A stretch of DNA of 64,000 nucleotides from Elizabethkingia meningoseptica_A (GTDB lineage Bacteria > Bacteroidota > Bacteroidia > Flavobacteriales > Weeksellaceae). Below the pieces are notes generated by a model that saw only the letters and a program-made list of their open reading frames with translations, ran no database searches and was not told the origin of the DNA. The stretch lies in the NCBI RefSeq assembly GCF_045762675.1, contig NZ_JBJDLK010000003.1, positions 62,001 through 126,000 of the forward strand. The letters run 5' to 3'. The number at the start of each line of letters is the position of its first letter. Position 1 is the stretch's first letter. Of the stretch, positions 1-7,751 are shown in pieces. Position numbers and translations under genes: made by a program.

Positions 1-425
1 CAGACGTATACATTGAGATTACCAAACAGATATTCGCCACGCTCCTTAGGTTGTAAAGGATATTCAAAAAAGATATTTCCTAAAGGCTTTATATTTTTAT
101 GAATCTCAAAATTTCGCAGTTGAAACTGAAAAGGAACCTCATCTATAACTTTTGTTCTGATGGTAAACGGATAATTATTACGAAGGTCTATTTTTGTGAA
201 ATTTTCATCACCGTTTGAAAGCTTTTCAGGTAATATTCTGGTGCTTTTTATGCCATTTTTTTCTCTGAATAAAATAATAATGTCTATACAGGTTATGAGA
301 AACAATAACAATAATCCAAGATGTGCTACCCACATAAGATATGGAAAGAAAAATGCAAAAACATATACAACTGCTATTGCACCCAGCAGCTGAAAGAAAA
401 GATTATTGATATAGAGTTTTTTCAT
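1..425 (-). CDS. DUF58 domain protein, N-terminal part (3' end outside window)
   Basis: The reading frame opens with ATG at 425 and runs off the window edge, leaving about 141 residues. Two hydrophobic helices lie at about residues 9-28 and 32-53, followed by a soluble beta-rich part containing ...RNNYPFTIRTKVIDEVP, the usual layout of DUF58 proteins (membrane anchor, then a beta region, then a von Willebrand-like domain that would lie outside the window). DUF58 proteins are regular partners of MoxR ATPases, and moxR is upstream here in the same direction. A small unrelated gene separates the two. The exact role is unknown; a chaperone-like task for envelope proteins is the usual inference. 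Confidence 0.85.
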   Translation of the reverse strand, partial: MKKLYINNLFFQLLGAIAVVYVFAFFFPYLMWVAHLGLLLLFLITCIDIIILFREKNGIKSTRILPEKLSNGDENFTKIDLRNNYPFTIRTKVIDEVPFQFQLRNFEIHKNIKPLGNIFFEYPLQPKERGEYLFGNLNVYV

Positions 426-437
426 ACGTCAGTTAAT

Positions 438-462
438 AGACATTAGATATCAGACATTAGTT
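438..462. repeat. Repeat flanking the four-helix-bundle gene (downstream side)
   Basis: The 9-mer AGACATTAG occurs at 438-446 and again at 452-460, separated by ATATC. The second copy extends to AGACATTAGTT (452-462), whose exact reverse complement lies on the other side of the small gene at 835-845. The arrangement suggests the ends of an inserted cassette. Confidence 0.6.
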
Positions 463-822
463 TTATGTAGATTGTACTAAAGAGTTTATAAGACCATTTA
501 GCATTTTAGATATTTCTACGATCAGCTCGCTAAGCTCAAAATAAATTTCCTGATTAATAAATTTCAAATTATGAGAAATAATAATCTGCGTTTCTACTTC
601 AGCTGCACTTCCCCGCGCAATCTTCAGGTATTGAATAAAATCAGTTTTACTTCGCCTTGCGCATCCTTCCGAAATATTAGAAGGGATAGATATGGAAGCT
701 CTTCTTAGCTGACTTTTCAATCCAAAATTTTCCGTATCGGGAAATGAATCTGTAACTTTATAAACAATAGTTACAAAGTCTATCGATTTTTGCCAAACCA
801 AAAGTTCTTTAAAATTTTTCAT
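463..822 (-). CDS. Four-helix-bundle protein (23S rRNA intervening-sequence/S23 family)
   Basis: This 119-residue helical protein begins MKNFKELLVWQKSIDFV and contains SIPSNISEG(C) at about 47-55, the hallmark of the four-helix-bundle family first found in the intervening sequences of 23S rRNA genes and later as free-standing genes in many Bacteroidota. The molecular function is unknown. The gene sits between moxR (stop at 865) and the DUF58 gene (start at 425), which are normally almost touching, so it looks like an insertion into the operon. The 11-bp inverted repeat at 452-462 and 835-845 brackets it. The reading frame is intact. Confidence in the family is high; that it is a mobile cassette is inference. 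Confidence 0.88.
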   Translation of the reverse strand: MKNFKELLVWQKSIDFVTIVYKVTDSFPDTENFGLKSQLRRASISIPSNISEGCARRSKTDFIQYLKIARGSAAEVETQIIISHNLKFINQEIYFELSELIVEISKMLNGLINSLVQST

Positions 823-834
823 TTCACTGCTAAC

Positions 835-845
835 AACTAATGTCT
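835..845. repeat. Repeat flanking the four-helix-bundle gene (upstream side)
   Basis: AACTAATGTCT at 835-845 is the exact reverse complement of AGACATTAGTT at 452-462. The pair encloses only the small four-helix-bundle gene. Confidence 0.6.
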
Positions 846-864
846 AAAGACTATTTGCTCGAAA

Positions 865-1902
865 CTATCTCGGTATTTCTATTGATTCCAGAATTTGTTT
901 TACGACTTCTTCAACACCCAGCCCTTCCATTTCTCTTTCCGGAGTGACAATAACTCTGTGTCTGAGGACTGCTACTGCGGCTTCTTTAATGTCATCCGGT
1001 GTTACAAAATCACGGCCATTAATTGCAGCGAAACCTTTGGATGCTGTAAGTAATGCTAAAGAGGCACGAGGCGAAGCTCCAAGATATAAGAAAGGATTTT
1101 CCCGTGTGTTGACTACAATTTTAGCAATGTACTCCATGAGATTTTCTTCCACAATGATATCTTTAATCAGGGTCTGGTATTTTTTCAGCTCCCGGGCAGT
1201 TAAAACTGCCTGAACCTGCTCGGTTTTATCATCTGATTTTAAATGATGCTGATTTTTGATAATCTGTACTTCCTGTTCAGGTGTAGGATAACCTACATTT
1301 ACTTTGAATAAAAACCTGTCCAGTTGTGCTTCCGGAAGCCTGTAAGTTCCTTCCTGTTCAATAGGGTTTTGTGTAGCAATAACTAAAAATGGTTCTTCCA
1401 TTATATATTTTTTGCCATCCATTGTAATCTGGCGTTCTTCCATCACTTCAAAAAGTGCCGCCTGAGTTTTTGCCGGAGAACGGTTAATCTCATCAATTAA
1501 TATAAAATTGGAAAATATAGGCCCTTTTTTAAATTCAAACTCTGTTGTTTTCGCATTAAACACAGCTGTTCCCAGAATATCTGAAGGCATAAGATCCGGT
1601 GTAAACTGTATTCTGCTAAAATCCACAGCAATTGTTTTGGCCAGTAATTTAGCTGTAATAGTCTTGGCAACTCCCGGCACACCTTCTATAAGCACGTGTC
1701 CGTTGGATAAAAGAGCGACCAGCAAATGATCGATCATGGAATCCTGACCAACAATTACTTTGTTTATCTCCGCTTTTACCTTATCCAGACTCTGCTTCAA
1801 TGCAGTCATCTCAATTCTGGAATGAAACTCCGGACTTCTCACTTCCTGTGGAGAATTTTGATTCTCAGGTTCAGGTATTGGGTTATATTGATTTTCTTCC
1901 AT
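865..1902 (-). CDS. MoxR-family AAA+ ATPase
   Basis: This 345-residue cytoplasmic AAA+ ATPase has Walker A GVPGVAKT at 74-81, Walker B ILIDEIN at 134-140, sensor 1 ATQNP at 176-180 and the EAQLDRF motif at 191-197, all matching the MoxR family. MoxR proteins are thought to act as chaperones that help mature or assemble partner protein complexes, usually together with DUF58 proteins. The first 25 residues are a Pro/Glu/Asn-rich disordered leader. The start is 4 bases after the stop of the DUF4350 gene upstream, so translation is probably coupled. The DUF58 partner is downstream beyond the inserted four-helix-bundle gene. Confidence 0.95.
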   Translation of the reverse strand: MEENQYNPIPEPENQNSPQEVRSPEFHSRIEMTALKQSLDKVKAEINKVIVGQDSMIDHLLVALLSNGHVLIEGVPGVAKTITAKLLAKTIAVDFSRIQFTPDLMPSDILGTAVFNAKTTEFEFKKGPIFSNFILIDEINRSPAKTQAALFEVMEERQITMDGKKYIMEEPFLVIATQNPIEQEGTYRLPEAQLDRFLFKVNVGYPTPEQEVQIIKNQHHLKSDDKTEQVQAVLTARELKKYQTLIKDIIVEENLMEYIAKIVVNTRENPFLYLGASPRASLALLTASKGFAAINGRDFVTPDDIKEAAVAVLRHRVIVTPEREMEGLGVEEVVKQILESIEIPR

Positions 1903-1906
1903 ATTC

Positions 1907-3073
1907 TTATTTGTATATTTTGTCTAATATTTCGTTTAATTTAATTAAATCCTGTTCTGATAGAGTTGCTGAAGCGGAACTGCTTCTTTGTATTAAAACA
2001 ACCGCCTGTTCTATAAGTTCTCTTGGTTTTCCTGTTTTCAGCTGTAATCTGTTAATGAATACATCATCCAGTGAAGTTGTGTCAATTAATAGGTCTGCCC
2101 TTACTTTATTCAGGAAATAGGTAGCTTTTTTCTGCATCATATCGTGTACATTTCCTTCATTCAGATATAAATTTCCAATACTTCTTACAAATTCTACCGA
2201 GGTATTTTCCAAAGGTTTGATAACAGGTATAATACGCTGCTTTCTCTTGGCATGGAAAATAATAAAGATGAAGAATCCGGTTATAAAAATATACCAGGCA
2301 TAACGTAATGGTGGGTTTTTGAGAATAAAACGCAGTGGTGATATTGACTGAAGATTTTTTGCTTCTAAAAACCACAGTGTCTCCCTGTCCTTTGGTAAAT
2401 AGGAAAACAAATCTTCTACATATTGTTCATTATCTTTTTTCAGAAGATAGTAATTCGTAAGCACTAATGGCTCCGTATGAACATAGATATTGCCCTTCCC
2501 TGTCTTTATTTTTATAAAGTTGGCAAAGGTATCTTTATGTTCTTTAAGTCTGTTAGTTCCTAATATTTCCGTCGTTTTTATATCAATTCTCGGTATAACA
2601 TTTCCGTTGGGAAGCCTGTTCAGTTCCATTATTCCTTTACGGTTTTTGTCCGTGAACGTCAAACGATTTAGTGTATCCGAACTTAAAAGGCGGGTAGTTA
2701 ACTTTAATGTATCACGAAGATCATAAGGGAAATTTTCCGCAATAACCATTACATCATTTCCTCTTTCTGCCTGTTTTAGAATTTTGATCCACGATTGCCT
2801 GTCCAGTTCTCTTTCAATAATCAGAATATTATGCTGTTTTGGTAAAGAGTCTTTACTGTAATAGCGGTAAGGCGATTCCCCAACTCTCTTTAATTTTTTA
2901 TTAAACAGCTGATTCGCTTCCTGATTGAACACATATAAACCAAAAGGTTTTTTATCCACCACAGAATAGGTTTTCCTCCAGTCGACCAGAGGTTTCTTAT
3001 TCACTTGTAATACTGCCAGTAATCCAACGACAACAGCGAATATAATGATATATAACTTTAATGTTTTATTCAT
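1907..3073 (-). CDS. DUF4350 domain membrane protein
   Basis: The 388-residue protein has one N-terminal membrane helix at about 7-25, a long extracytoplasmic domain that resembles the GATase-like DUF4350 domain, a second helix at about 260-278 (ending in HAKRKQR) and a cytoplasmic helical tail. Proteins of this type are found in MoxR/DUF58/DUF4129 operons of Bacteroidota. The start codon overlaps the stop of the upstream DUF4129 gene by 4 bases (ATGA), showing an operon. The specific function is unknown. Confidence 0.8.
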   Translation of the reverse strand: MNKTLKLYIIIFAVVVGLLAVLQVNKKPLVDWRKTYSVVDKKPFGLYVFNQEANQLFNKKLKRVGESPYRYYSKDSLPKQHNILIIERELDRQSWIKILKQAERGNDVMVIAENFPYDLRDTLKLTTRLLSSDTLNRLTFTDKNRKGIMELNRLPNGNVIPRIDIKTTEILGTNRLKEHKDTFANFIKIKTGKGNIYVHTEPLVLTNYYLLKKDNEQYVEDLFSYLPKDRETLWFLEAKNLQSISPLRFILKNPPLRYAWYIFITGFFIFIIFHAKRKQRIIPVIKPLENTSVEFVRSIGNLYLNEGNVHDMMQKKATYFLNKVRADLLIDTTSLDDVFINRLQLKTGKPRELIEQAVVLIQRSSSASATLSEQDLIKLNEILDKIYK

Positions 3074-3852
3074 ACTTTCTGTTGTGTTCGTTGATATTCT
3101 TCTCTGAAAGCAGCATATTCCAGCTCGGTAAGGTTACGCTCACCATACCATACATTCTCGAAAACAAAAGATAACTTTTGAAAATCCTTCTGTAATATAT
3201 TTCCGTCCAGCATGCGGATATAATCCTTATTTGTTTTTTCAGGATCCCATTCCAGCATCTTTTTATCGGTCATTCGCTTTAGCAGATAAAGGAACTGGTA
3301 TCGTGTCGCCGAACGGTAATCTTTTTTAGTTTCATATTCTTTTATCAGATACGGAATATCCAATTCATGAATATTTTCAGCAATCACACGCTCCTCCGGA
3401 TTTAGTTTTTTACTTTTCTTACTGAATATCCAGTTTCCGTTTCTTTCCAGAATAAATTTAATAATGATATACAGCACAAACCCTATCAATACTATAGCAA
3501 CAATACGCAGCAATGTATAGAACATTCCGTTAACTCCTCTGACATTGTCATTATAAAACAAACTTTCCAGCAAACTGCCAAGCCATTTTTTAAATTTTTG
3601 CCATAAGGATTCTTTGGGTTTGTTTACGGAATAGTCAAATTCATTTCCTTTATATTTTTCTTGAAATCGGGTTTCAAAATCTCCCGGATAAACTGTATTC
3701 TCGGATGTATATCCGTTCTTGAGTAAGGAATCCGTTTTAAATGTCTTTTCCTTAATCGGGTAGGATCCGGACGGAACAATAGTATCCACTTCCTGTGCAT
3801 ACACAGAAAAAGAGAAAAGAAAAACAATATATAATAAACTTTTATTCTTCAC
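3070..3852 (-). CDS. DUF4129 domain membrane protein, probable GTG start
   Basis: I place the start at the GTG of 3850-3852, because that gives a clean signal peptide (VKNKSLLYIVFLFSFSVYAQ, the first residue read as Met). An in-frame ATG at 3891 would add 13 residues that overlap deeper into the upstream gene. The 260-residue product has an exported N-terminal half, one membrane helix around residues 110-137 and a C-terminal helical DUF4129 domain around 160-250 (IKEYETKKDYRSATRYQ). DUF4129 is often found with transglutaminase-like and MoxR/DUF58 proteins. It overlaps the gene upstream by 11 bases and the gene downstream by 4, so the three are translationally linked. Confidence 0.8.
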   Translation of the reverse strand: MKNKSLLYIVFLFSFSVYAQEVDTIVPSGSYPIKEKTFKTDSLLKNGYTSENTVYPGDFETRFQEKYKGNEFDYSVNKPKESLWQKFKKWLGSLLESLFYNDNVRGVNGMFYTLLRIVAIVLIGFVLYIIIKFILERNGNWIFSKKSKKLNPEERVIAENIHELDIPYLIKEYETKKDYRSATRYQFLYLLKRMTDKKMLEWDPEKTNKDYIRMLDGNILQKDFQKLSFVFENVWYGERNLTELEYAAFREEYQRTQQKV

Positions 3853-4789
3853 GGGATCCGATACTGTCGATTTCAGAAAAAGTAATCTCACGATGTAAAT
3901 CTACTCTGCTGTCATAATACATAAAACCAGAATTTACATAAATAAGATTATTTAATATAATAGAACATGCTAAAGAAACAGAGTATACAACAGCCATAAG
4001 AATCATAAAAGTAGCAGATTCCTGCCCAAAACCATCCGGACTGGTATTTATCGAGGAAAGCATATAGCCATAAAGTAACATTATAGGTATAAAGGCAAAA
4101 ATACTTGTGACCACATTAATCAGTAAATACATAATAAATGTAGAACCGACATACTTCCAGAAACTCTTGGAAAACTGTATTTTGAAAGCTTTACCTATGG
4201 ATCCAAAAAAGCCGTCCTCTGTATTATACATATTAAACAAGGTAAAGTTCATCATATTAACCATGACCGGAATACATAACATGAGCAACAAAAAGCCTAT
4301 TAAAATAATCATCAGAAAAGATGAAACAATAAAAGCTACAATAAATATCGGAACCAGGATAAATGTAGATCCCAGAAAAAATATGAAGAATTTTTTAAGA
4401 TTCTTTTTCATATCCTCTATCATTTCATTCATGGTGATTTTTGTGCTTCCCGTTTCTGCAAGTCTCTTCATATATAATACCGGAAAGGAATATGAAACCA
4501 GAGACAGCAAAAGAATAAGTACTATGGCCACAATTGAAGCACCGATCAGTGATGCCTGATTCTGCTGAAAATAGTCCTGAAATAAATAAGCCTCTCCCGA
4601 TGTATTAGAACCAAAAGCCTGCATAAAGAAGTCGCCATAACCTATGACAATTACAACAACCAGAAGAATAATAACTCCGCCGTTAAGTGTCAGATAGTTT
4701 TTAAAATAATTTCTTCCGTAGAATTTAAAAAAATTAAGAGTATCTGATACAAGCGCTCCAAAATCTCTTTTCTTATAAAACTGCATCAT
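3842..4789 (-). CDS. Polytopic membrane protein of MoxR operon
   Basis: This 315-residue protein has about six hydrophobic segments (around 38-58, 85-110, 135-185, 210-245 and 260-285) with a short charged N terminus and no signal peptide, so it should sit in the inner membrane. I do not recognise a characterised family; it resembles the unnamed membrane proteins found beside SpoIIM/DUF95 genes in flavobacteria. It overlaps the spoIIM-like gene by 17 bases upstream and the DUF4129 gene downstream. The second Met (4786) is an equally good start. No function can be assigned from sequence alone. Confidence 0.75.
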   Translation of the reverse strand: MMQFYKKRDFGALVSDTLNFFKFYGRNYFKNYLTLNGGVIILLVVVIVIGYGDFFMQAFGSNTSGEAYLFQDYFQQNQASLIGASIVAIVLILLLSLVSYSFPVLYMKRLAETGSTKITMNEMIEDMKKNLKKFFIFFLGSTFILVPIFIVAFIVSSFLMIILIGFLLLMLCIPVMVNMMNFTLFNMYNTEDGFFGSIGKAFKIQFSKSFWKYVGSTFIMYLLINVVTSIFAFIPIMLLYGYMLSSINTSPDGFGQESATFMILMAVVYSVSLACSIILNNLIYVNSGFMYYDSRVDLHREITFSEIDSIGSREE

Positions 4790-5747
4790 GTTTTAGTCTT
4801 TTATGAACCTGGTGAGGATAAATAACATAATAGAAAAATATAAATCCAAATGTTCCGAAAATAATTGCAAGATCCAGAATTATTGGCATTTGTAACGCAT
4901 AACGTGTTACAAAACCTTCCAGTAATCCTGCAAAAATGGTAAATGGAACAGTACTGATAAATATCTTAAATGAATTTTTAAATCCTATTTTAAATGAATT
5001 TAATCGGGAAAAGGTTTTAGGAAAAAGCAAAGAAGCACCCAGAATAAAACCCGCTGTTGCTTCTATAACCATTGCAGATATTTCAAAAGCGCCATGTATC
5101 CATATCCCCCGCATACTATCCCCCAACACTCCCTGTTGTTGAAAAAAGTACTGAAAAGTCCCCAACATAATACTATTCTGCATCAGCGCAAATAATGTTC
5201 CTACTCCTGCAAAAATCCCATAAGCATAAAGCTTTGCACCCACCATAAGGTTATTGTAAATAATCCAGATAGCACCGCCCCAGTTGGAACCACTCCCATA
5301 AATAGCAACAGCATTTCCTTTTTTAATATTCTCTAAGGTTGTATTTACATAATCTTCTCCCAGAATAAGCTTCGTAAAGTCCAGATCATAGTGCGTAGAA
5401 ATAACGCCTATTGCTGTAAACATTGTGAATACCAGAAATGCTAATAACAGATATTTTCTGTATTCAAACATAATCAAAGGGACTTCTTTTGTAAAAAAGG
5501 CTTTTAATCTGTTCTCTTCTATTCTTTTGGTTTTATAGATCTTTTGGTAAATCTGTGAGGAAAGATAGTTAAGGTAAACCGTAGTTTTACTTTTGGGATA
5601 ATAGGTCTGTGCAAACGACAAGTCATTGATAAGGTTAATATACAATGAAGAAAGGTCGTCAGGATTTTTTTTAATTTTTCCTAAGACAACCTGCTCTATA
5701 TCCAGCCATTTTTCTTTATTTTGTTTGATGAAAGCAATTTCCCTCAT
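4773..5747 (-). CDS. Stage II sporulation protein M (SpoIIM/DUF95) family membrane protein
   Basis: The 324-residue protein has a soluble helical N-terminal region of about 95 residues, then about five or six membrane helices. The segment GIWIHGAFEISAMVIEATAG at about 216-235 is the conserved core of the SpoIIM/DUF95 family. In non-sporulating Bacteroidota this gene typically leads the MoxR/DUF58 membrane operon, opposite an RDD gene, as here. In sporulating bacteria SpoIIM is part of a membrane machine controlling peptidoglycan remodelling; any related envelope role here is inference. The start codon lies within the promoter of the divergent RDD gene. Confidence 0.88.
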   Translation of the reverse strand: MREIAFIKQNKEKWLDIEQVVLGKIKKNPDDLSSLYINLINDLSFAQTYYPKSKTTVYLNYLSSQIYQKIYKTKRIEENRLKAFFTKEVPLIMFEYRKYLLLAFLVFTMFTAIGVISTHYDLDFTKLILGEDYVNTTLENIKKGNAVAIYGSGSNWGGAIWIIYNNLMVGAKLYAYGIFAGVGTLFALMQNSIMLGTFQYFFQQQGVLGDSMRGIWIHGAFEISAMVIEATAGFILGASLLFPKTFSRLNSFKIGFKNSFKIFISTVPFTIFAGLLEGFVTRYALQMPIILDLAIIFGTFGFIFFYYVIYPHQVHKRLKHDAVL

Positions 5748-5754
5748 ATATTTG
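5724..5754 (+). promoter_or_regulatory. Promoter of the RDD gene
   Basis: A -33 TTTG at 5724-5727 and a -7 TATATTTG at 5747-5754 are separated by 19 bases, a perfect flavobacterial promoter. The predicted transcript start is near 5758-5761, ruling out the in-frame ATG at 5721 as the RDD start. The -7 box overlaps the start codon of the divergent SpoIIM-like gene. Confidence 0.7.
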
Positions 5755-5771
5755 CTAATGTAACAAAATTT

Positions 5772-6518
5772 ATGAATTCAATAGATATAAATACATCACA
5801 AAATGTAAATATCAGCTTTGATACAGCGAGTATCGGAGAGAGGATTCTTGCGTTCCTTATAGACAGTATTATTAAAGTCGCCTACTTTGTTGTCGTTTAC
5901 CTTATTTTAATCTATGTTTTCAGTTTTCGTGTATTCGAGATAGGTGATCAGTGGGCTGTTATGGCCATATTTGTTATTATTTCCATGCCGGCAAATCTGT
6001 ATACATTACTTTTTGAAAGTTTTATGGAAGGCCAGACGCCCGGCAAAAAATTAATGAAAATAAGAGTTGTAAAGACCGATGGCTATCAGGCCAGTTTTGG
6101 AGACTATCTTATTCGCTGGTTCTTCAGGATAATTGATATCATGTTCAGTTCCGGATTGGTAGGTGTGGTTACTATGGTTGTTAACAAGTACAACAAAAGA
6201 CTGGGAGACATTGCTGCCGGAACAGCTGTAATCAGCCTAAAAAGCAAATACAATATCAATCATACCATTCTTGTTAATCTTTCTCAGGATTATGTTGCTA
6301 AATTTCCTCAGGTAATTGCACTTTCAGATAATGACATGAGAATTATTAAGGAAAATTATGTTAAAGCCAAAAACACTTTTGATCAGAACATTATCCGAAA
6401 GCTGGCTGAAAAGATACGACAGACCACAGGTATTACATACAATTCACAGGAAATGACAGATCAGCAATTTATAGCAGTTGTGATCCAGGATTACAACTAC
6501 TATACAGGTATGCAATAA
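5772..6518 (+). CDS. RDD family membrane protein
   Basis: The start MNSIDINTSQNV at 5772 is chosen because an upstream in-frame ATG (5721) precedes the predicted promoter. The 248-residue product has an RDD domain: a first helix with the family signature around residues 18-30 (ASIGERILAFLID), a second helix around 60-80, the PGKKLMKIRVVK motif around 98-110 and a third helix near 125-145. The last 80 residues are soluble and helical. RDD proteins are small inner-membrane proteins, some proposed as ion/proton antiporters. The divergent SpoIIM/MoxR operon is the usual neighbour. Confidence 0.9.
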   Translation: MNSIDINTSQNVNISFDTASIGERILAFLIDSIIKVAYFVVVYLILIYVFSFRVFEIGDQWAVMAIFVIISMPANLYTLLFESFMEGQTPGKKLMKIRVVKTDGYQASFGDYLIRWFFRIIDIMFSSGLVGVVTMVVNKYNKRLGDIAAGTAVISLKSKYNINHTILVNLSQDYVAKFPQVIALSDNDMRIIKENYVKAKNTFDQNIIRKLAEKIRQTTGITYNSQEMTDQQFIAVVIQDYNYYTGMQ

Positions 6519-6548
6519 ATTCCGTATATTTAATAAAAGATGTAATGT

Positions 6549-6845
6549 ATGGAAGCTTTAAGATTTGAAAATGTACAAAGTCAAAATGGTGGCTTTATAA
6601 ATGCCTCTGATGAAAACAATGAAGAGGTTGGAAAACTAACTTATACCATTCAACCGGAAAAAAACATTCTGATCATTTCTTATGTAATGGTATTTCCCAA
6701 GCACGAAGGCAATGGTTACGGACAACTTCTTGTTGATGAAGCCGTAAGTTTCGCCAGAAAAAATAAATGGAAAATATACCCGCACTGCAGCTTTTCAAGA
6801 AGTGTGCTGGATCGCATGAAAGACGTAGGTGATGTATATCCTTAA
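6549..6845 (+). CDS. Small GNAT-fold N-acetyltransferase (COG2388/YjdJ type)
   Basis: The 98-residue protein has the compact GNAT core of the COG2388 group: VMVFPKHEGNGYGQLLVDEA around 47-66 carries the acetyl-CoA loop (EGNGYG in place of the usual RGxGxG) and YPHCSFSR around 78-85 ends the fold. Such proteins are single-domain acetyltransferase-like enzymes with unknown substrates. The gene is 30 bases after the RDD gene on the same strand, probably cotranscribed, and a bidirectional hairpin terminator follows. Confidence 0.85.
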   Translation: MEALRFENVQSQNGGFINASDENNEEVGKLTYTIQPEKNILIISYVMVFPKHEGNGYGQLLVDEAVSFARKNKWKIYPHCSFSRSVLDRMKDVGDVYP

Positions 6846-6851
6846 AATAAT

Positions 6852-6877
6852 AAGAGACTGAATATATTCAGTCTCTT
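6852..6877. terminator. Bidirectional terminator between GNAT gene and yebC
   Basis: An 11-bp perfect stem (AAGAGACTGAA / TTCAGTCTCTT) with a TATA loop is flanked by A-rich sequence on the left and a T-rich run on the right. It lies between the converging GNAT and yebC genes and can serve both. Confidence 0.85.
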
Positions 6878-6900
6878 TATTTTATACTCTTTATGATTTC

Positions 6901-7638
6901 TTAGCTATTCAACAGCTCATCTGTCATTTCCATATTATGATAAACGTTTTGTACGTCATCATCTTCCTCAAAACGGTCCAGCATTTTAAGGTTTATCAGT
7001 CCTTGTTCTAATGTTACTCCTTTGTGCATGTTAGGAATTCTCTGCAATTCCGCATTCTGCACTTCAAGTTTCATTTCTTCAAGTTTGTGAGACATTGTAC
7101 CGAAATCTTCAAAAGCTGTTGTAATCATTACAATTTCTTCGTCCTGATCAATTTCTTCCGCACCACCATCAATCATTTCCATTTCAAAATCATCCCATTC
7201 CATTTTGATTTGTGATCTTTCTATTGTAAAAATCCCTTTTCTGTCGAATATGAAAGACAATTCACCGTTCTTTCCTAAATTACCATCGAATTTGTTAAAG
7301 ATAGCTCTTACGTTAGCTACAGTTCTTGTAGGATTATTGGTTGTACATTCAATAAAGAATGCTACACCTCCCTGTCCGTAACCTTCGTAAGTAATCTCTT
7401 CGTAATTCTCGGCATCTGCACCAGAAGCTTTTTTAATAGCTCTTTCTACATTATCCTTAGGCATATTAGCCCCTTTAGCATTCTGAACACATCTTCTTAA
7501 TGCCGGATTCGAATCCGGGTCAGGGCCTCCGGCTTTTACTGCCAAAGCAATGTCCTTTCCAATTCTGGAAAATGTTTTTGCCATTTTATCCCATCTAGCC
7601 ATCTTAGAGGCTTTTCTATATTCAAATGCTCTTCCCAT
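6901..7638 (-). CDS. YebC/PmpR-family transcription or translation regulator
   Basis: I use the start MGRAFEYRKASKMARWDKM at 7638, the conserved beginning of this family; a longer in-frame start at 7668 would lie upstream of the predicted transcript start. The 245-residue protein carries the family motif GGPDPDSNPALR at about residues 35-46 and an acidic C-terminal domain. YebC proteins are cytoplasmic; members have been described as DNA-binding regulators and more recently as factors easing translation of proline stretches. It is a single-gene unit with its own promoter. Confidence 0.95.
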   Translation of the reverse strand: MGRAFEYRKASKMARWDKMAKTFSRIGKDIALAVKAGGPDPDSNPALRRCVQNAKGANMPKDNVERAIKKASGADAENYEEITYEGYGQGGVAFFIECTTNNPTRTVANVRAIFNKFDGNLGKNGELSFIFDRKGIFTIERSQIKMEWDDFEMEMIDGGAEEIDQDEEIVMITTAFEDFGTMSHKLEEMKLEVQNAELQRIPNMHKGVTLEQGLINLKMLDRFEEDDDVQNVYHNMEMTDELLNS

Positions 7639-7656
7639 TATATGAAAATTTATGTG

Positions 7657-7687
7657 CAAAAATATCACTAATCAACAAATTACACAA
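7657..7687 (-). promoter_or_regulatory. Promoter of yebC
   Basis: On the minus strand a -33 TTG (7685-7687) and a -7 TATTTTTG (7657-7664) are separated by 20 bases. The start codon is 18 bases beyond the -7 box, giving a short leader. Confidence 0.7.
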
Positions 7688-7702
7688 CGTAGTTGTATAA
7701 AA

Positions 7703-7730
7703 AAACACCCCCACTAAGGTGGAGGTGTTT
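7703..7730 (-). terminator. Terminator of the ompA-like gene
   Basis: A 12-bp hairpin (AAACACCTCCAC / GTGGGGGTGTTT on the minus strand, with one G-U pair) is followed by a run of seven T. It lies 22 bases after the stop of the OmpA-family gene. Confidence 0.9.
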
Positions 7731-7751
7731 GTTATATTGAAAAAACTTTAA

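Noticed and set aside
3850..3891. ATG at 3891 for the DUF4129 gene
   Set aside because: It adds 13 unconserved residues before a good signal peptide; the GTG at 3852 begins exactly at that peptide.
7638..7668. Upstream ATG for yebC (longer N terminus)
   Set aside because: It lies upstream of the predicted transcript start and adds hydrophobic residues absent from the conserved family start.
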